From Pirellulales bacterium (GTDB taxonomy: Bacteria > Planctomycetota > Planctomycetia > Pirellulales > Thermoguttaceae), in assembly GCA_016935315.1 (NCBI GenBank), contig JAFGRD010000048.1, forward strand, positions 1 to 32,347: a DNA stretch of 32,347 nucleotides, read 5' to 3'. Position numbers and translations under genes: made by a program. Of the stretch, positions 8,503 to 16,138 are shown piece after piece (positions within the stretch are counted from its first letter, which is position 1; every line of letters starts with the position of its first letter). A model generated the notes under the pieces. The model was not told the DNA's origin. It saw only the letters and a list, made by a program, of their open reading frames with translations, and ran no database searches.

Positions 8503-9147
8503 CTACGACGGCCGCACGTGATGCACCCATGCCGGCGGTACGTTGGGCCATACCCAGTCGCGACGAATCTCGTGGGGCCCCAACACGGCCTGCATCGCCT
8601 GCCCGATCCCCCGCAGCCGGGCCCGTTCGGCCCGGCCGCTGATCAGCGCCCGGGCGCGCCGCACGGCAATGTACTCGAAGAACGACAGGGTTCCCCCCGC
8701 CTTCAACAGCCCGGTCAGTGTGGCCAGAATCTGCCGGACCGCGTCCCCTGAGAAGTTGTTCAGCGGCAGGCCCGAAATAATCAGATCGTAGCTGCCGGCG
8801 TCGCGGAGATCTTCGACCGGGCAGTGCAACACGCGCGAGCGGTCGGCCACGGCCCGAAAGGCTTCGTCGGTCTCGAAGCGATGTCGGAGTTGCCGCACGA
8901 AGCTCTCGTTCAACTCGACCAGGTCCAGCCGGTCGTCGGGTCCCAGGCCCGCGACGATTCGCCGGGTGACCGGCCCGGTGCCCGGCCCCACCTCCAAGAT
9001 CTTCCTTCCTTCGGCGGCGCCCTCGGTGACGAACCGGGCCAGCGCAGCCGCCAGGAACCGCCCGCTGGGCAAGATGGCCCCGGTGGTGTGGAAGTTCCTC
9101 AAGAACTCCTTGAAGAACAGCCCGTGTTCCGAGAGTCGACCTGGCAT
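8503..9147 (-). CDS. SAM-dependent phospholipid N-methyltransferase-like protein
   Basis: The 214-residue product is a class I SAM methyltransferase: motif I is EVGPGTG (~52-58), an acidic residue ends the second strand in LVELN (~76-80), and the catalytic-loop segment reads SGLPLNNFS (~125-133). The start FFKEFLRNFHTTGAILPS and the SGLPL motif resemble PmtA-type phosphatidylethanolamine N-methyltransferases and the related rRNA adenine dimethylase branch; the first is the better match. The likely reaction is stepwise methylation of an amino-lipid headgroup at the membrane to give phosphatidylcholine or a methylated relative. The substrate is inferred, not shown. The ATG at 9147 has no Shine-Dalgarno sequence. 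Its leader contains GCGAGTCCTAGACC, which is shared with galT and ruvX and forms one end of the inverted-repeat element at 9151-9382. Confidence 0.8.
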   Translation of the reverse strand: MPGRLSEHGLFFKEFLRNFHTTGAILPSGRFLAAALARFVTEGAAEGRKILEVGPGTGPVTRRIVAGLGPDDRLDLVELNESFVRQLRHRFETDEAFRAVADRSRVLHCPVEDLRDAGSYDLIISGLPLNNFSGDAVRQILATLTGLLKAGGTLSFFEYIAVRRARALISGRAERARLRGIGQAMQAVLGPHEIRRDWVWPNVPPAWVHHVRPS

Positions 9148-9150
9148 GGT

Positions 9151-9382
9151 CTAGGACTCGCAAAAGAATCGGTTGGGCATACGTGAAAGTGCAAGGGCGC
9201 GCAGCGGCCTTGCTCTTTCATCACACGCTGGCTGAAGATGCCTTTGAGTCTGGTGGTTTTCTCCCGATCAGGAGTTACCCAAAATCGACGTCTCACACAG
9301 GAGGAGCATTATGGGTGGAGAGGCGTCTGCGCCGCCTTTCCACCCATGAGAATGCCCAACTTGTTCTTTTGCAAGTCCTTAG
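9151..9382. repeat. Intergenic element bounded by ~30-bp imperfect inverted repeats
   Basis: The left end (9151-9180) and the reverse complement of the right end (9353-9382) share CTA-GGACT-GCAAAAGAA, a few mismatches, and then GTTGGGCAT. The element is 232 bp and fits between the start of the methyltransferase gene and the stop codon of the barrel-protein gene. Inside are a strong hairpin (9311-9347) and a 29-base segment at 9204-9232 that recurs with four differences at 27239-27267. It encodes nothing convincing. The structure is MITE-like or REP-like, but no target-site duplication was verified. Confidence 0.55.
9311..9347. repeat. 15-bp stem hairpin inside the intergenic element
   Basis: Bases 9311-9325 pair with 9333-9347 with one mismatch (ATGGGTGGAGAGGCG against CGCCTTTCCACCCAT) around a 7-nt loop. 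It lies 32 bp past the stop codon of the minus-strand barrel-protein gene and could stop transcription or protect a 3' end. No T tract follows on either strand. Confidence 0.6.
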
Positions 9383-10791
9383 TATCGCCTGACGGCAAAG
9401 GTGCCGTTGTCGGCCAGGCGGAACATGGGTGTGAACTGGTTTTCCATGCAGTGGTTGCCACCGCCGAGTTTCAACTCGATGCCCAGCGACACGTTCCACA
9501 TCTCCTCGTCCTGTCCGCCCACGCCGCTGGCGCTGGGAAGCACGTAATTGACGTTGCCGACCATCGACCACCGCGAGTTCAGCGGCACGCGGGCGTCGCC
9601 GCCGAAGAGGTACTGGCCGGGCTCCTCGGCGATTCCCAGCCAAGCCGTCGTCTCGGCCCCGCGCGACCAGCAGCGGCGATAGTACAGGCTGCCTTGGGCC
9701 ACCGGCTTGAAACGCTCCAGCGTCACGAGGTCCGTTCCGTGGCGCAACTGCGCCGTGTCTCCGTCGTTGGGAATACAGGCCAACATGCCGATCTCCGTGC
9801 ACGGGCTCCACTCGTAGGCGAGCTTCACGCGCCACTGCGACATCCGGAACGACCAGTAGTAGCGGTCGTAGAGCCAATCGAAGGCGAAGCCGTACTTCAG
9901 ACGCCGCTGGCCAAACGGTGCCCGCTGAAAAAGCCCCACCGTGGTGAAGTTTTGGCTGCGGACCGTGCTGTCGGTGAACTGGCTCCCGTGAAAGTCGCTG
10001 ATCACGCCGCTGGTGCCGACCTGGACCCCGAGGTCCCAGTGCGAGACCAGCGGAAGACCGGCGTTCGCCGCGAAGCGGACGCCGAAGTTGCCGTTGAGGT
10101 TGTCCAGGTCGACCGGCCCCTTGAAGGCATCGACCGCGGTGACGAACCGGATGTCGGGCAGCTCCGTCATGCACGACGTGCACGAGCCGGCGAACACGTC
10201 GACCAGGCCGTCAGCCAGCTCCGGGCCCGAGCAAGACGCGCCATAGACCGCGTTGGAGCAGCCGTCGAGCATCTCGCAGCCCCCCGGCACGTCTTCCGAT
10301 TCGACCAAGGGGGTCGCCAGATCCACGTCCATGCCGGCCTCTTCCTCTTCCTTGAAGGGGTTTGCCCCTTCGTCGGCTTTGGCCGCCTGCTGGTACGACA
10401 CGGTCTCGGTGGGCACTTCCTTTGCGGCAACGATCGTGCGAGTGTCTGCGTGTTTGGGATGACTCGCGGCTTCTTGCTCGGATCGGTGCGAGTCGTAGTA
10501 CGTGGTGACCGCATACTCGACGGACGAGTTGTTGCCGCTGTACAGCCCGTCCAGCGTCCGCTGTAGTGTCTGGAGCTCGCCGGGAGTGAGGACCCGGCTG
10601 CCCTTTCGGAGAATCGAGGCCATTTCCCAGCGGCTCAGCGCGCCGTCGGCCATGGCGACGGCCACCGCGGCCTGGACCTGCTGTCGGCCGGCCACCACCG
10701 CGCGCCCGTTGGCTGAAGCCAAGCTCGACAGGCTGCTGCCGATGACGGTCGCCATTAGGGCGAGAAGCCCGATCTGAAGTCGATAGTTCAT
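9379..10791 (-). CDS. Cys-rich predicted outer-membrane beta-barrel protein
   Basis: I chose the ATG at 10791 (470 residues) because AGGAGG lies at ideal spacing; the frame extends 12 codons further upstream without such a signal. Residues 1-27 form a signal peptide ending ASA. A helical N-terminal domain follows, then an acidic linker with a Glu run. A short Cys-rich segment (near 170-210) reads GGCEML, DGCSN, ASCSG and GSCTSCM. The C-terminal ~260 residues are alternating, aromatic-rich strands such as KYGFAFDWLYDRYYWSF and WSMVGNVNYVLP, typical of a beta barrel. It resembles planctomycete-restricted outer-membrane proteins of unknown function, possibly the family called DUF6666, though I could not check this. 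The Cys cluster suggests disulfides or metal binding. Transcription is divergent from padR across a 392-bp region. Confidence 0.75.
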   Translation of the reverse strand: MNYRLQIGLLALMATVIGSSLSSLASANGRAVVAGRQQVQAAVAVAMADGALSRWEMASILRKGSRVLTPGELQTLQRTLDGLYSGNNSSVEYAVTTYYDSHRSEQEAASHPKHADTRTIVAAKEVPTETVSYQQAAKADEGANPFKEEEEAGMDVDLATPLVESEDVPGGCEMLDGCSNAVYGASCSGPELADGLVDVFAGSCTSCMTELPDIRFVTAVDAFKGPVDLDNLNGNFGVRFAANAGLPLVSHWDLGVQVGTSGVISDFHGSQFTDSTVRSQNFTTVGLFQRAPFGQRRLKYGFAFDWLYDRYYWSFRMSQWRVKLAYEWSPCTEIGMLACIPNDGDTAQLRHGTDLVTLERFKPVAQGSLYYRRCWSRGAETTAWLGIAEEPGQYLFGGDARVPLNSRWSMVGNVNYVLPSASGVGGQDEEMWNVSLGIELKLGGGNHCMENQFTPMFRLADNGTFAVRRY

Positions 10792-11183
10792 TCGGATATC
10801 CTCCTGCTGGAAGTGAGTTGCTTGCACCTGCCGCTAACCTGTCTGGCGTGGGAGCCGGCTGCCCGGACTCAAGAGGTCCCTGCTCAAAAAGTCCCTACGT
10901 TCCGCACCACCGGCACAGGTAGAATTCTCATCGGGACCGATTCAACCGGAACTTGACGCACAGATCCCCCAATCGGCAGTTTTTACACCACCCCCGGTCG
11001 GACAATCGGAATAACTGATACAATCTCTTGAATCGCCCTATTTTGACGCCTTGTTGACGTTTGCACAGTCTATGCGCGAGGACGACTTGACCGAAGTGTT
11101 ACCGGATTTCAAGAAAATGTGTTGACTCGCCATATGTGGATATGATATACATAGACAGGCGATACATGAACAGGAGGGAGCCG
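10792..11183. other. Divergent promoter region (barrel protein / padR)
   Basis: This 392-bp gap lies between two divergently transcribed genes. The half near padR is AT-rich and holds a promoter overlapping an ATGT/ACAT inverted repeat (11122-11153). The TTGACG word occurs several times (for example near 11050). I see no ORF with coding character and no recognisable structured RNA. The promoter of the minus-strand gene could not be pinned down. Confidence 0.5.
11122..11153 (+). promoter_or_regulatory. padR promoter overlapping a candidate PadR operator
   Basis: TTGACT at 11122-11127 and TATACA at 11146-11151 are 18 bp apart, a good sigma70-type promoter. An inverted repeat TATGT (11133-11137) / ACATA (11149-11153) overlaps the spacer and the -10 box. 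PadR repressors are known to bind ATGT-N-ACAT type palindromes, so autorepression is plausible. The 11-bp spacing is longer than the 8 bp described for Bacillus PadR. Confidence 0.5.
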
Positions 11184-11552
11184 ATGGGCGAGAAATCGAG
11201 CACGGACATGATCCACGGAAACCTCGATCTGTTGGTGCTTTCGGCACTGGCGGACGAGCGGAAATACGGGTATCTGATCCAGCAGAGCCTGGCGGCCGCC
11301 TCGGCAGGCATGGTCCATGTCCAGGCCGGAACGCTCTATCCGCTGTTGCACCGGCTCGAGGCCGAAAAACTGGTCCGCAGCTCTTGGGACCATTCGACCG
11401 GCCGGAAGCGCAAATGGTATGAGCTGACCCCCGCCGGGCGGAAGCGGCTTACGCACCAGGCCGACCAGTGGCAGCAGTATGCCGAGTGCATGTCGCGGAT
11501 GCTCCGCGGCGCGCTGGGCTCGGCGCTGAGTCCCGCGGGAGGCACGCTATGA
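11184..11552 (+). CDS. PadR-family winged-helix transcriptional regulator
   Basis: A 122-residue DNA-binding protein. It has the PadR hallmarks HGNLDLLVLSAL at the start, YGYLIQQSL, and the wing segment GTLYPLLHRLEAEKLV followed by GRKRKWYELTPAGRK. The length fits the short PadR subfamily-1 type with a single C-terminal helix for dimerisation. The ATG at 11184 is chosen because AGGAGGG sits six bases upstream; an earlier in-frame ATG at 11166 has none. The gene overlaps the next by ATGA, so the two proteins are almost certainly made together. PadR genes are often paired with a gene for a helical permease-prefix (HAAS) domain protein, as here. Likely role: repressor of this operon, with its activity tied to the partner; the signal is unknown. 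Confidence 0.92.
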   Translation: MGEKSSTDMIHGNLDLLVLSALADERKYGYLIQQSLAAASAGMVHVQAGTLYPLLHRLEAEKLVRSSWDHSTGRKRKWYELTPAGRKRLTHQADQWQQYAECMSRMLRGALGSALSPAGGTL

Positions 11553-12589
11553 GTCGCGGGATGTCGCCGCATGAGTTTCAGAACTACCTCGGGCTGCTGA
11601 GCCGTCTGCTCCGGCTGCGGTCGGCACAGCGCGAAGCCGTCGAGGACGAGCTGCGGGCGCATCTGGAAGATCGCTTCGCCGCGTTGACCTCGCGGGGCAT
11701 CGAGCCGGATCGGGCCATTTCCCTGGCACTGGCGGAGTTTGGCGACGCGGCCGCGTTGGCCGCCGAGTTCTCCGCCGTCTCTCGAATTCGCAGAAGGAGG
11801 TGGATGATGCGCCTGTCGATCGTTTCGATGGCGGCCTCGGTGTTGGTGGCGGCCGTAGTGGCCTCGCTCTGGCCCGACAGTTCCGGTCCCCTGGCCGACG
11901 GTGTGGCCCGCGCGCAACAGGCCGAGCAGCCGGCGGCCGCCGAAATGCCCGAGATGGTCAGAACGGCCAAGACGGATGCCAACGCCGAGACCAGGCAGAA
12001 GCTGGAGAAGCTGGCCACGGCGGACTTCATCGAGTACCCCCTGGTAGACGTCCTCGCTCACCTGACCGAGGTTGCCGGTGTCCAGGTGTACGTGGATCAC
12101 CGGAGTCTGGACGAGGTCGGCATCCAACCCGACGTGCCCATCACCATGGACTTGAAGGACGTGCCCGTCGAGATGCTGCTGCGTCTGATCCTGAGGCAGC
12201 TCGATTTGACGTACATGCTCGATCACGGCGTGGTCGTGGTCACCACGCCGGAGGAAGTGGAGCAGAGCCTCGAAATCCGGGTCTACCGGGTCGACGGGCT
12301 GGTGGAGGCGTCGGGCCCGCAAGCAGCTCTGGAGGCCGCCACGGAAAGTGCCGATCCGTACTTCGGAAGGGACATGAGGCCGGGACACGGCGGACGGCCC
12401 CACGGCCTCGACGAGTTGATCAGCTTGATCACATCGACCGTCGTCCCGGAGAGTTGGGAAGACGTGGGTGGTCCGGCCACGATCAAACCGTTCCGCGACA
12501 CGCTGGTCGTCTTGCAGACCCAATTCGGACAGCACAAGGTGGAGAAGCTGCTGCAGCACCTTCGGGAGGCCGTTGCCAAGGAGAAGTAG
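11549..12589 (+). CDS. Membrane protein: HAAS/permease-prefix domain + TM + periplasmic STN-like domains
   Basis: This 346-residue protein starts at the ATG overlapping the padR stop, with GGGAGG six bases upstream. Residues ~5-82 form a helical domain (HLEDRFAAL, ALAEFGDAAALAAEF) typical of the permease-prefix/HAAS domains encoded next to PadR. RRRR at 81-84 then precedes one TM helix (~87-108), which places the helical domain in the cytoplasm and the rest outside. Residues ~150-250 are an STN-like domain closely resembling that of the giant protein at 1248-5384: both contain VGIQPDVPIT and LDLTYM, and a hand count gives about 39 identities in 68 aligned positions. Residues ~286-342 (ELISLITSTVVPESWEDVGG) resemble a secretin N-type domain. 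There is no secretin pore. The simplest reading is a transmembrane sensor or anchor signalling to PadR; this is inference. Confidence 0.85.
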   Translation: MSRGMSPHEFQNYLGLLSRLLRLRSAQREAVEDELRAHLEDRFAALTSRGIEPDRAISLALAEFGDAAALAAEFSAVSRIRRRRWMMRLSIVSMAASVLVAAVVASLWPDSSGPLADGVARAQQAEQPAAAEMPEMVRTAKTDANAETRQKLEKLATADFIEYPLVDVLAHLTEVAGVQVYVDHRSLDEVGIQPDVPITMDLKDVPVEMLLRLILRQLDLTYMLDHGVVVVTTPEEVEQSLEIRVYRVDGLVEASGPQAALEAATESADPYFGRDMRPGHGGRPHGLDELISLITSTVVPESWEDVGGPATIKPFRDTLVVLQTQFGQHKVEKLLQHLREAVAKEK

Positions 12590-12612
12590 ACGCTGCAGGG
12601 TGTGCATTTCGG

Positions 12613-12645
12613 GTTGGGCAGGCGGCTTGTGTCCCCCTGCCCAAC
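12613..12645. terminator. Hairpin between convergent genes
   Basis: GTTGGGCAGG (12613-12622) pairs perfectly with CCTGCCCAAC (12636-12645) around a 13-nt loop, in the 90-bp gap between the PadR operon and the convergent alpha-glucan cluster. The location suits a two-way terminator, but there is no T tract on either side. Confidence 0.4.
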
Positions 12646-12679
12646 CTCACCAATGCCCAGCCTATTCGTCTGCGCGCCC

Positions 12680-14863
12680 CTACCGCGTTACCGCCACCAC
12701 CTCGTCTTCCAGGTGGTTCTTCGCCCGATGGGTGTCGATGGCCATCTCCATGACCACGCCCCAGCGGCCGTTCTTGTCGGCCTTCACCAGCCAATGGGGC
12801 AGCACGACGACCGACTGGTGTACCAGCTCGAAACCGCCTTCCGACTGGCTGACCGTCTCGACGGGAAACGTCCAGAAGTGGGTGGGGCGTGAAAGCTTCA
12901 GTCCCACGTCGATGCCCAGGTACTCGTCGGCCAGCCCCAACGCCTTCGCACCCGAGAGGTCCAAACGCTCGCCGAGCTGTCCGAGGCGTTTGCCCTCGGT
13001 GTCGTGGAAGTAGCGGTCGTCGAGGCCGGAGGGCATGCCGGCGAAGTTGAACTCGACGCCGAAGTGCAAAGCCCGGTCGGCCGGCAAGCCTTCGAGCATG
13101 TAGGCGATCTCCAGCGTGGAACTGCCCGCGTCGAGCGTGACGCCCTTGGTGATCTTCAGCGGCGCATCGCCGGCCGTACCCTCGCCGATCAACTGAATCT
13201 GGATGCGGTCGGGATTGCGCCGCACCCGAGCTTCATAGCTACCCGTGATGAAACTGCCCTGGGCCGCGGCCTTGCCCGAGGCCACCTCCTCCAGCGTGGC
13301 TTTCTCGTCGAAGAACAGATCCAGCAGGCTCTTGCGGGGATGGTCGTCGTACTGGAGCTTCTGGTCGAGGTCCTTCTGCTTGAACACCACGCGCTCGTGA
13401 ATGCTGGCGCAGTCGCCGTTGTCCTGATGGCTGCCGGCGAGGACTTTGTGGTGGTACACCTCGAGGCGGCGGGTGAGCGTGGCCAGCAGGTTGTGTTGCG
13501 GCGAGCGAACGTCCAGCTCCGCGATTTGTCCGCCGCGGTGCGGGGCGAGCAGGACCATGAGCTTGTCGTTGGCCAGGCGGACTTCCTGACGGTGGTCGAA
13601 GTTGAAGTCGTCGGCGACGGCCTCGATCCAGGGCCCTTCCCGTCCGGCCGCGCGATCCAGGAGATTGTCCGCCGCGATCAGGTGTTGATAGACCGCATTG
13701 CGCAGGTGCGGCAGGTAAATCCCGCCGAAGGCCCCGTGCCAATACGCGCAGTTGCACTGGCCGCGATAGAGCTCCGTCTGCGCCTGGTCCAGCAGACTGC
13801 CCTCGGCCGGCTCGCCGTGGTTCTGCGCCCTCAGCGAATCCTGGAGCCGGCGGCTGACCATCATCATGCGGGTGTACATCTCGTCGGCTTCGGGATACTT
13901 GACTTTGAAGTTCCGCCAGAAGCCGCCGCGGACGAAGGGCCGCAAACTGGCCCAGAGGGGATGGCTCTTCATCTCGTGGGCGATCCGCTCGTACTCGATC
14001 AACTGCTCCGTGGGCAAGGCCCATTCGGTCATTTCGCGATAGCTGCAGTCGGGCAGATAGATCTTGCCCAGCGGCGCGACGTTGTCGATCGCCTCGGCCG
14101 GCGTCGTCGTCCAGATCCAGTCCTCGTTCTCGACCAGCACGTCGAAAAACCGTTGCAGCCAGCCGTTGTCGTAGACGTGCTGCTTGGTCTCCGGCCAGGA
14201 GCCGAACTTCTCCCCGTCGTCGCCGAAGACGACGACCGCGTCCGGCTCGCGCTCGGCAATCTCGGCCAGGTATTCGACCGTCGCCTCGGGCGGGCCAAAG
14301 GGAATCACGTAGCGGAGACGCTCGCTGCCGGGAAAAACGGAGATCACGCGGCCTTCGTCCTCGCTGAGCAGGTAACCGCTCAACTGCGATTCGGTCAGGC
14401 CGGCCGCCTTGAAATGGAAATCGTCGAGGATCGTGTATTCGATGCCGGCGGCGACCAGGTCGCTGACGAACGACTGCTCCCAGACGCGTTCGGGCACCCA
14501 CATGCCGCGGATGGTGGCATCCAGGCGGTCCTGAAGCCATCGCGTGTAGCGGCGGATCTGCCCGACGCGGTCTCGCGAGGGAATCATCGCCAGGATCGGC
14601 TCGAAAAAGGCCCCACCGATGATCTCCATCCGCCCCTCGGCCACCCGTTGCGCCAGCCGGTCCACGTAGTCGGGGTGATGGGCGTCGAGCCATTCCATCA
14701 ACGAGCCGCTGGTGTGCAAGGCGATCTTCAGCGAATCGTAGCGGCACAACAGGTCCAGAAACGGCCGGTAGCTGTCTTCATAGGCGCTCTGGAAAACGTG
14801 ATCGAAATTGCCGATCGGCTGGTGATTGTGCAGGGCGAGGATCAGTCGGATGGAGTTGGGCAT
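12680..14863 (-). CDS. GH57 family 4-alpha-glucanotransferase / alpha-amylase-like enzyme
   Basis: A cytoplasmic glycoside hydrolase family 57 enzyme of 727 residues acting on alpha-1,4-glucans. All five GH57 conserved regions can be read: HNHQP (12-16), GGAFFEPI (83-90), WVPERVWE (122-129) with Glu125 as nucleophile, FGDDGEKFG (213-221) with Asp216 as acid/base, and the later NFKVKYPEADEMY. The numbering is within two residues of the well-studied Thermococcus litoralis 4-alpha-glucanotransferase (Glu123, Asp214). The long C-terminal beta region (~400-727) fits the extra domains of that subfamily. Disproportionation of malto-oligosaccharides is therefore the favoured reaction, with hydrolysis as the alternative. 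The ATG at 14863 puts HNHQP at the usual place; a TTG seven codons upstream is less likely. No signal peptide. Last gene of the glgA-GH57-galT-GH57 cluster. Confidence 0.92.
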   Translation of the reverse strand: MPNSIRLILALHNHQPIGNFDHVFQSAYEDSYRPFLDLLCRYDSLKIALHTSGSLMEWLDAHHPDYVDRLAQRVAEGRMEIIGGAFFEPILAMIPSRDRVGQIRRYTRWLQDRLDATIRGMWVPERVWEQSFVSDLVAAGIEYTILDDFHFKAAGLTESQLSGYLLSEDEGRVISVFPGSERLRYVIPFGPPEATVEYLAEIAEREPDAVVVFGDDGEKFGSWPETKQHVYDNGWLQRFFDVLVENEDWIWTTTPAEAIDNVAPLGKIYLPDCSYREMTEWALPTEQLIEYERIAHEMKSHPLWASLRPFVRGGFWRNFKVKYPEADEMYTRMMMVSRRLQDSLRAQNHGEPAEGSLLDQAQTELYRGQCNCAYWHGAFGGIYLPHLRNAVYQHLIAADNLLDRAAGREGPWIEAVADDFNFDHRQEVRLANDKLMVLLAPHRGGQIAELDVRSPQHNLLATLTRRLEVYHHKVLAGSHQDNGDCASIHERVVFKQKDLDQKLQYDDHPRKSLLDLFFDEKATLEEVASGKAAAQGSFITGSYEARVRRNPDRIQIQLIGEGTAGDAPLKITKGVTLDAGSSTLEIAYMLEGLPADRALHFGVEFNFAGMPSGLDDRYFHDTEGKRLGQLGERLDLSGAKALGLADEYLGIDVGLKLSRPTHFWTFPVETVSQSEGGFELVHQSVVVLPHWLVKADKNGRWGVVMEMAIDTHRAKNHLEDEVVAVTR

Positions 14864-14968
14864 AGCGGACGCAGTATTCTTCAAAGCGGCTGGTGAGAAT
14901 CAAGACACTCCCCGATGAGCGCGGGAGCGCCCCGGAGCCAACTCCTTAATCGGCAGCCACGCTCTATT

Positions 14969-16009
14969 TTATCCAGTTTCCCTCGTTGGAATATCTTCCG
15001 GATCGCGACACTCGACCTCGACTTCCCGCAAGAAAGCGGCAGCCTGTTCAGGCGGCACCGGGTTGATGTAAAAACCAGTACCCCACTCAAAACCGGCCGT
15101 CTTCGTCAAACTCGGAATAATCTCTATATGCCAGTGATAGTGTCCCAGTTCTTGCGTGTCAAAGGGGGCCGTGTGGATTATGTAATTGTAGGCAGGCTGG
15201 TCAAGCGCGGCCTCGACTTTGGCAATTACCTGCCGCATCACGCCCGACAACTCGTCCACCTCGTTCTTCTGGATGTTCTCATAGTGGCTCGCATGCATCT
15301 TCGGCAGGATCCAGGTCTCGAAGGGGAACCGGCTGGCAAACGGGGCCAGGGCCAGGAACCCCGGCGTGTCGAGCACCACCCGCTTCTCGCTGGCCAACTC
15401 CTGCTGGATCATGTCGCAGTAGACACACCGGCCGCGATAGTTGTAGAACTCCAATGAACCGGTCATCTCTTCCCAGACGCTGATCGGCACGATGGGCGTG
15501 ACGATTAGCTGGCTGTGCGTGTGTTCCAACGAGGCTCCGGCCGCCGGCCCCACGTTCTTGAAGATCATGCCGTAGACGAAGCGAGGGTCCTTTTTCAGGT
15601 CGACCAGCCGATCGCGATAGACCCAGAACACCTCGCGAAGCTGTTCTTCGGAAAGCTCCGAGGTACTCAGCACGTGTTCGGGCGACTCGATGATCACTTC
15701 GTGGGCCCCCACGCCGCGCATCATGTCGTAGATTCCTTCCCCCCGCTTGTTCAGCTCACCTTCGATTTCCAGGGCGGGAAACTTGTTCGGAATCACCCGC
15801 ACGCGCCAGCCTCGACGGTTCGGCTGGGAGCCCGGCGACCGATACGCGATGATTTCGTTGGGCGTCTTGGCTTCGTTACCCTCGCAGAAGGGGCAGAACC
15901 GACCCGCATGGCGACGCTGCGAGGCGTCGAAATCGTGGGGCCGTTTGGCCCGGCTGGTGGCGATGATCACCCAGCGGCCGACAATCGGGTCTTTGCGCAA
16001 ATCGGGCAT
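14969..16009 (-). CDS. galT: Galactose-1-phosphate uridylyltransferase
   Basis: GalT swaps UMP between UDP-glucose and galactose-1-phosphate (Leloir pathway) through a uridylylated His. The 346-residue product begins [16 protein letters not shown]. It has the zinc-ligand pair Cys39/Cys42 in CPFC, and the active-site motif EHTHSQ with His165 as nucleophile (HPHGQ in the E. coli enzyme). A C-terminal HYHWHIEI segment corresponds to the second metal site. A second CxxC (CVYC) is present midway. The ATG at 16009 fits the family start; an upstream extension to 16114 is unlikely. It has no Shine-Dalgarno sequence, and its leader GCGAGTGCTTTTGACC nearly matches the one before ruvX. Its place inside an alpha-glucan cluster suggests it feeds glucose-1-phosphate into glycogen metabolism. 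ADP-glucose phosphorylase is a related possibility. Confidence 0.9.
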   Translation of the reverse strand: MPDLRKDPIVGRWVIIATSRAKRPHDFDASQRRHAGRFCPFCEGNEAKTPNEIIAYRSPGSQPNRRGWRVRVIPNKFPALEIEGELNKRGEGIYDMMRGVGAHEVIIESPEHVLSTSELSEEQLREVFWVYRDRLVDLKKDPRFVYGMIFKNVGPAAGASLEHTHSQLIVTPIVPISVWEEMTGSLEFYNYRGRCVYCDMIQQELASEKRVVLDTPGFLALAPFASRFPFETWILPKMHASHYENIQKNEVDELSGVMRQVIAKVEAALDQPAYNYIIHTAPFDTQELGHYHWHIEIIPSLTKTAGFEWGTGFYINPVPPEQAAAFLREVEVECRDPEDIPTRETG

Positions 16010-16138
16010 GGTCAAAAGCACTCGCGAAGCAGGGATCTTCGGTGGGAAGAAGGACGCAGTGTCGAAGGCACAACGTAACTCCGGCAAGGCGGCAAGTCCA
16101 GGGCCGTGGAACAAGAACCTCGGCGCGGCCGACAGGCC

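Noticed and set aside
13004-14896. 630-codon plus-strand open frame
   Set aside because: Antisense to the GH57 glucanotransferase-like gene, which has all conserved regions; the frame stays open because of high GC at third positions.
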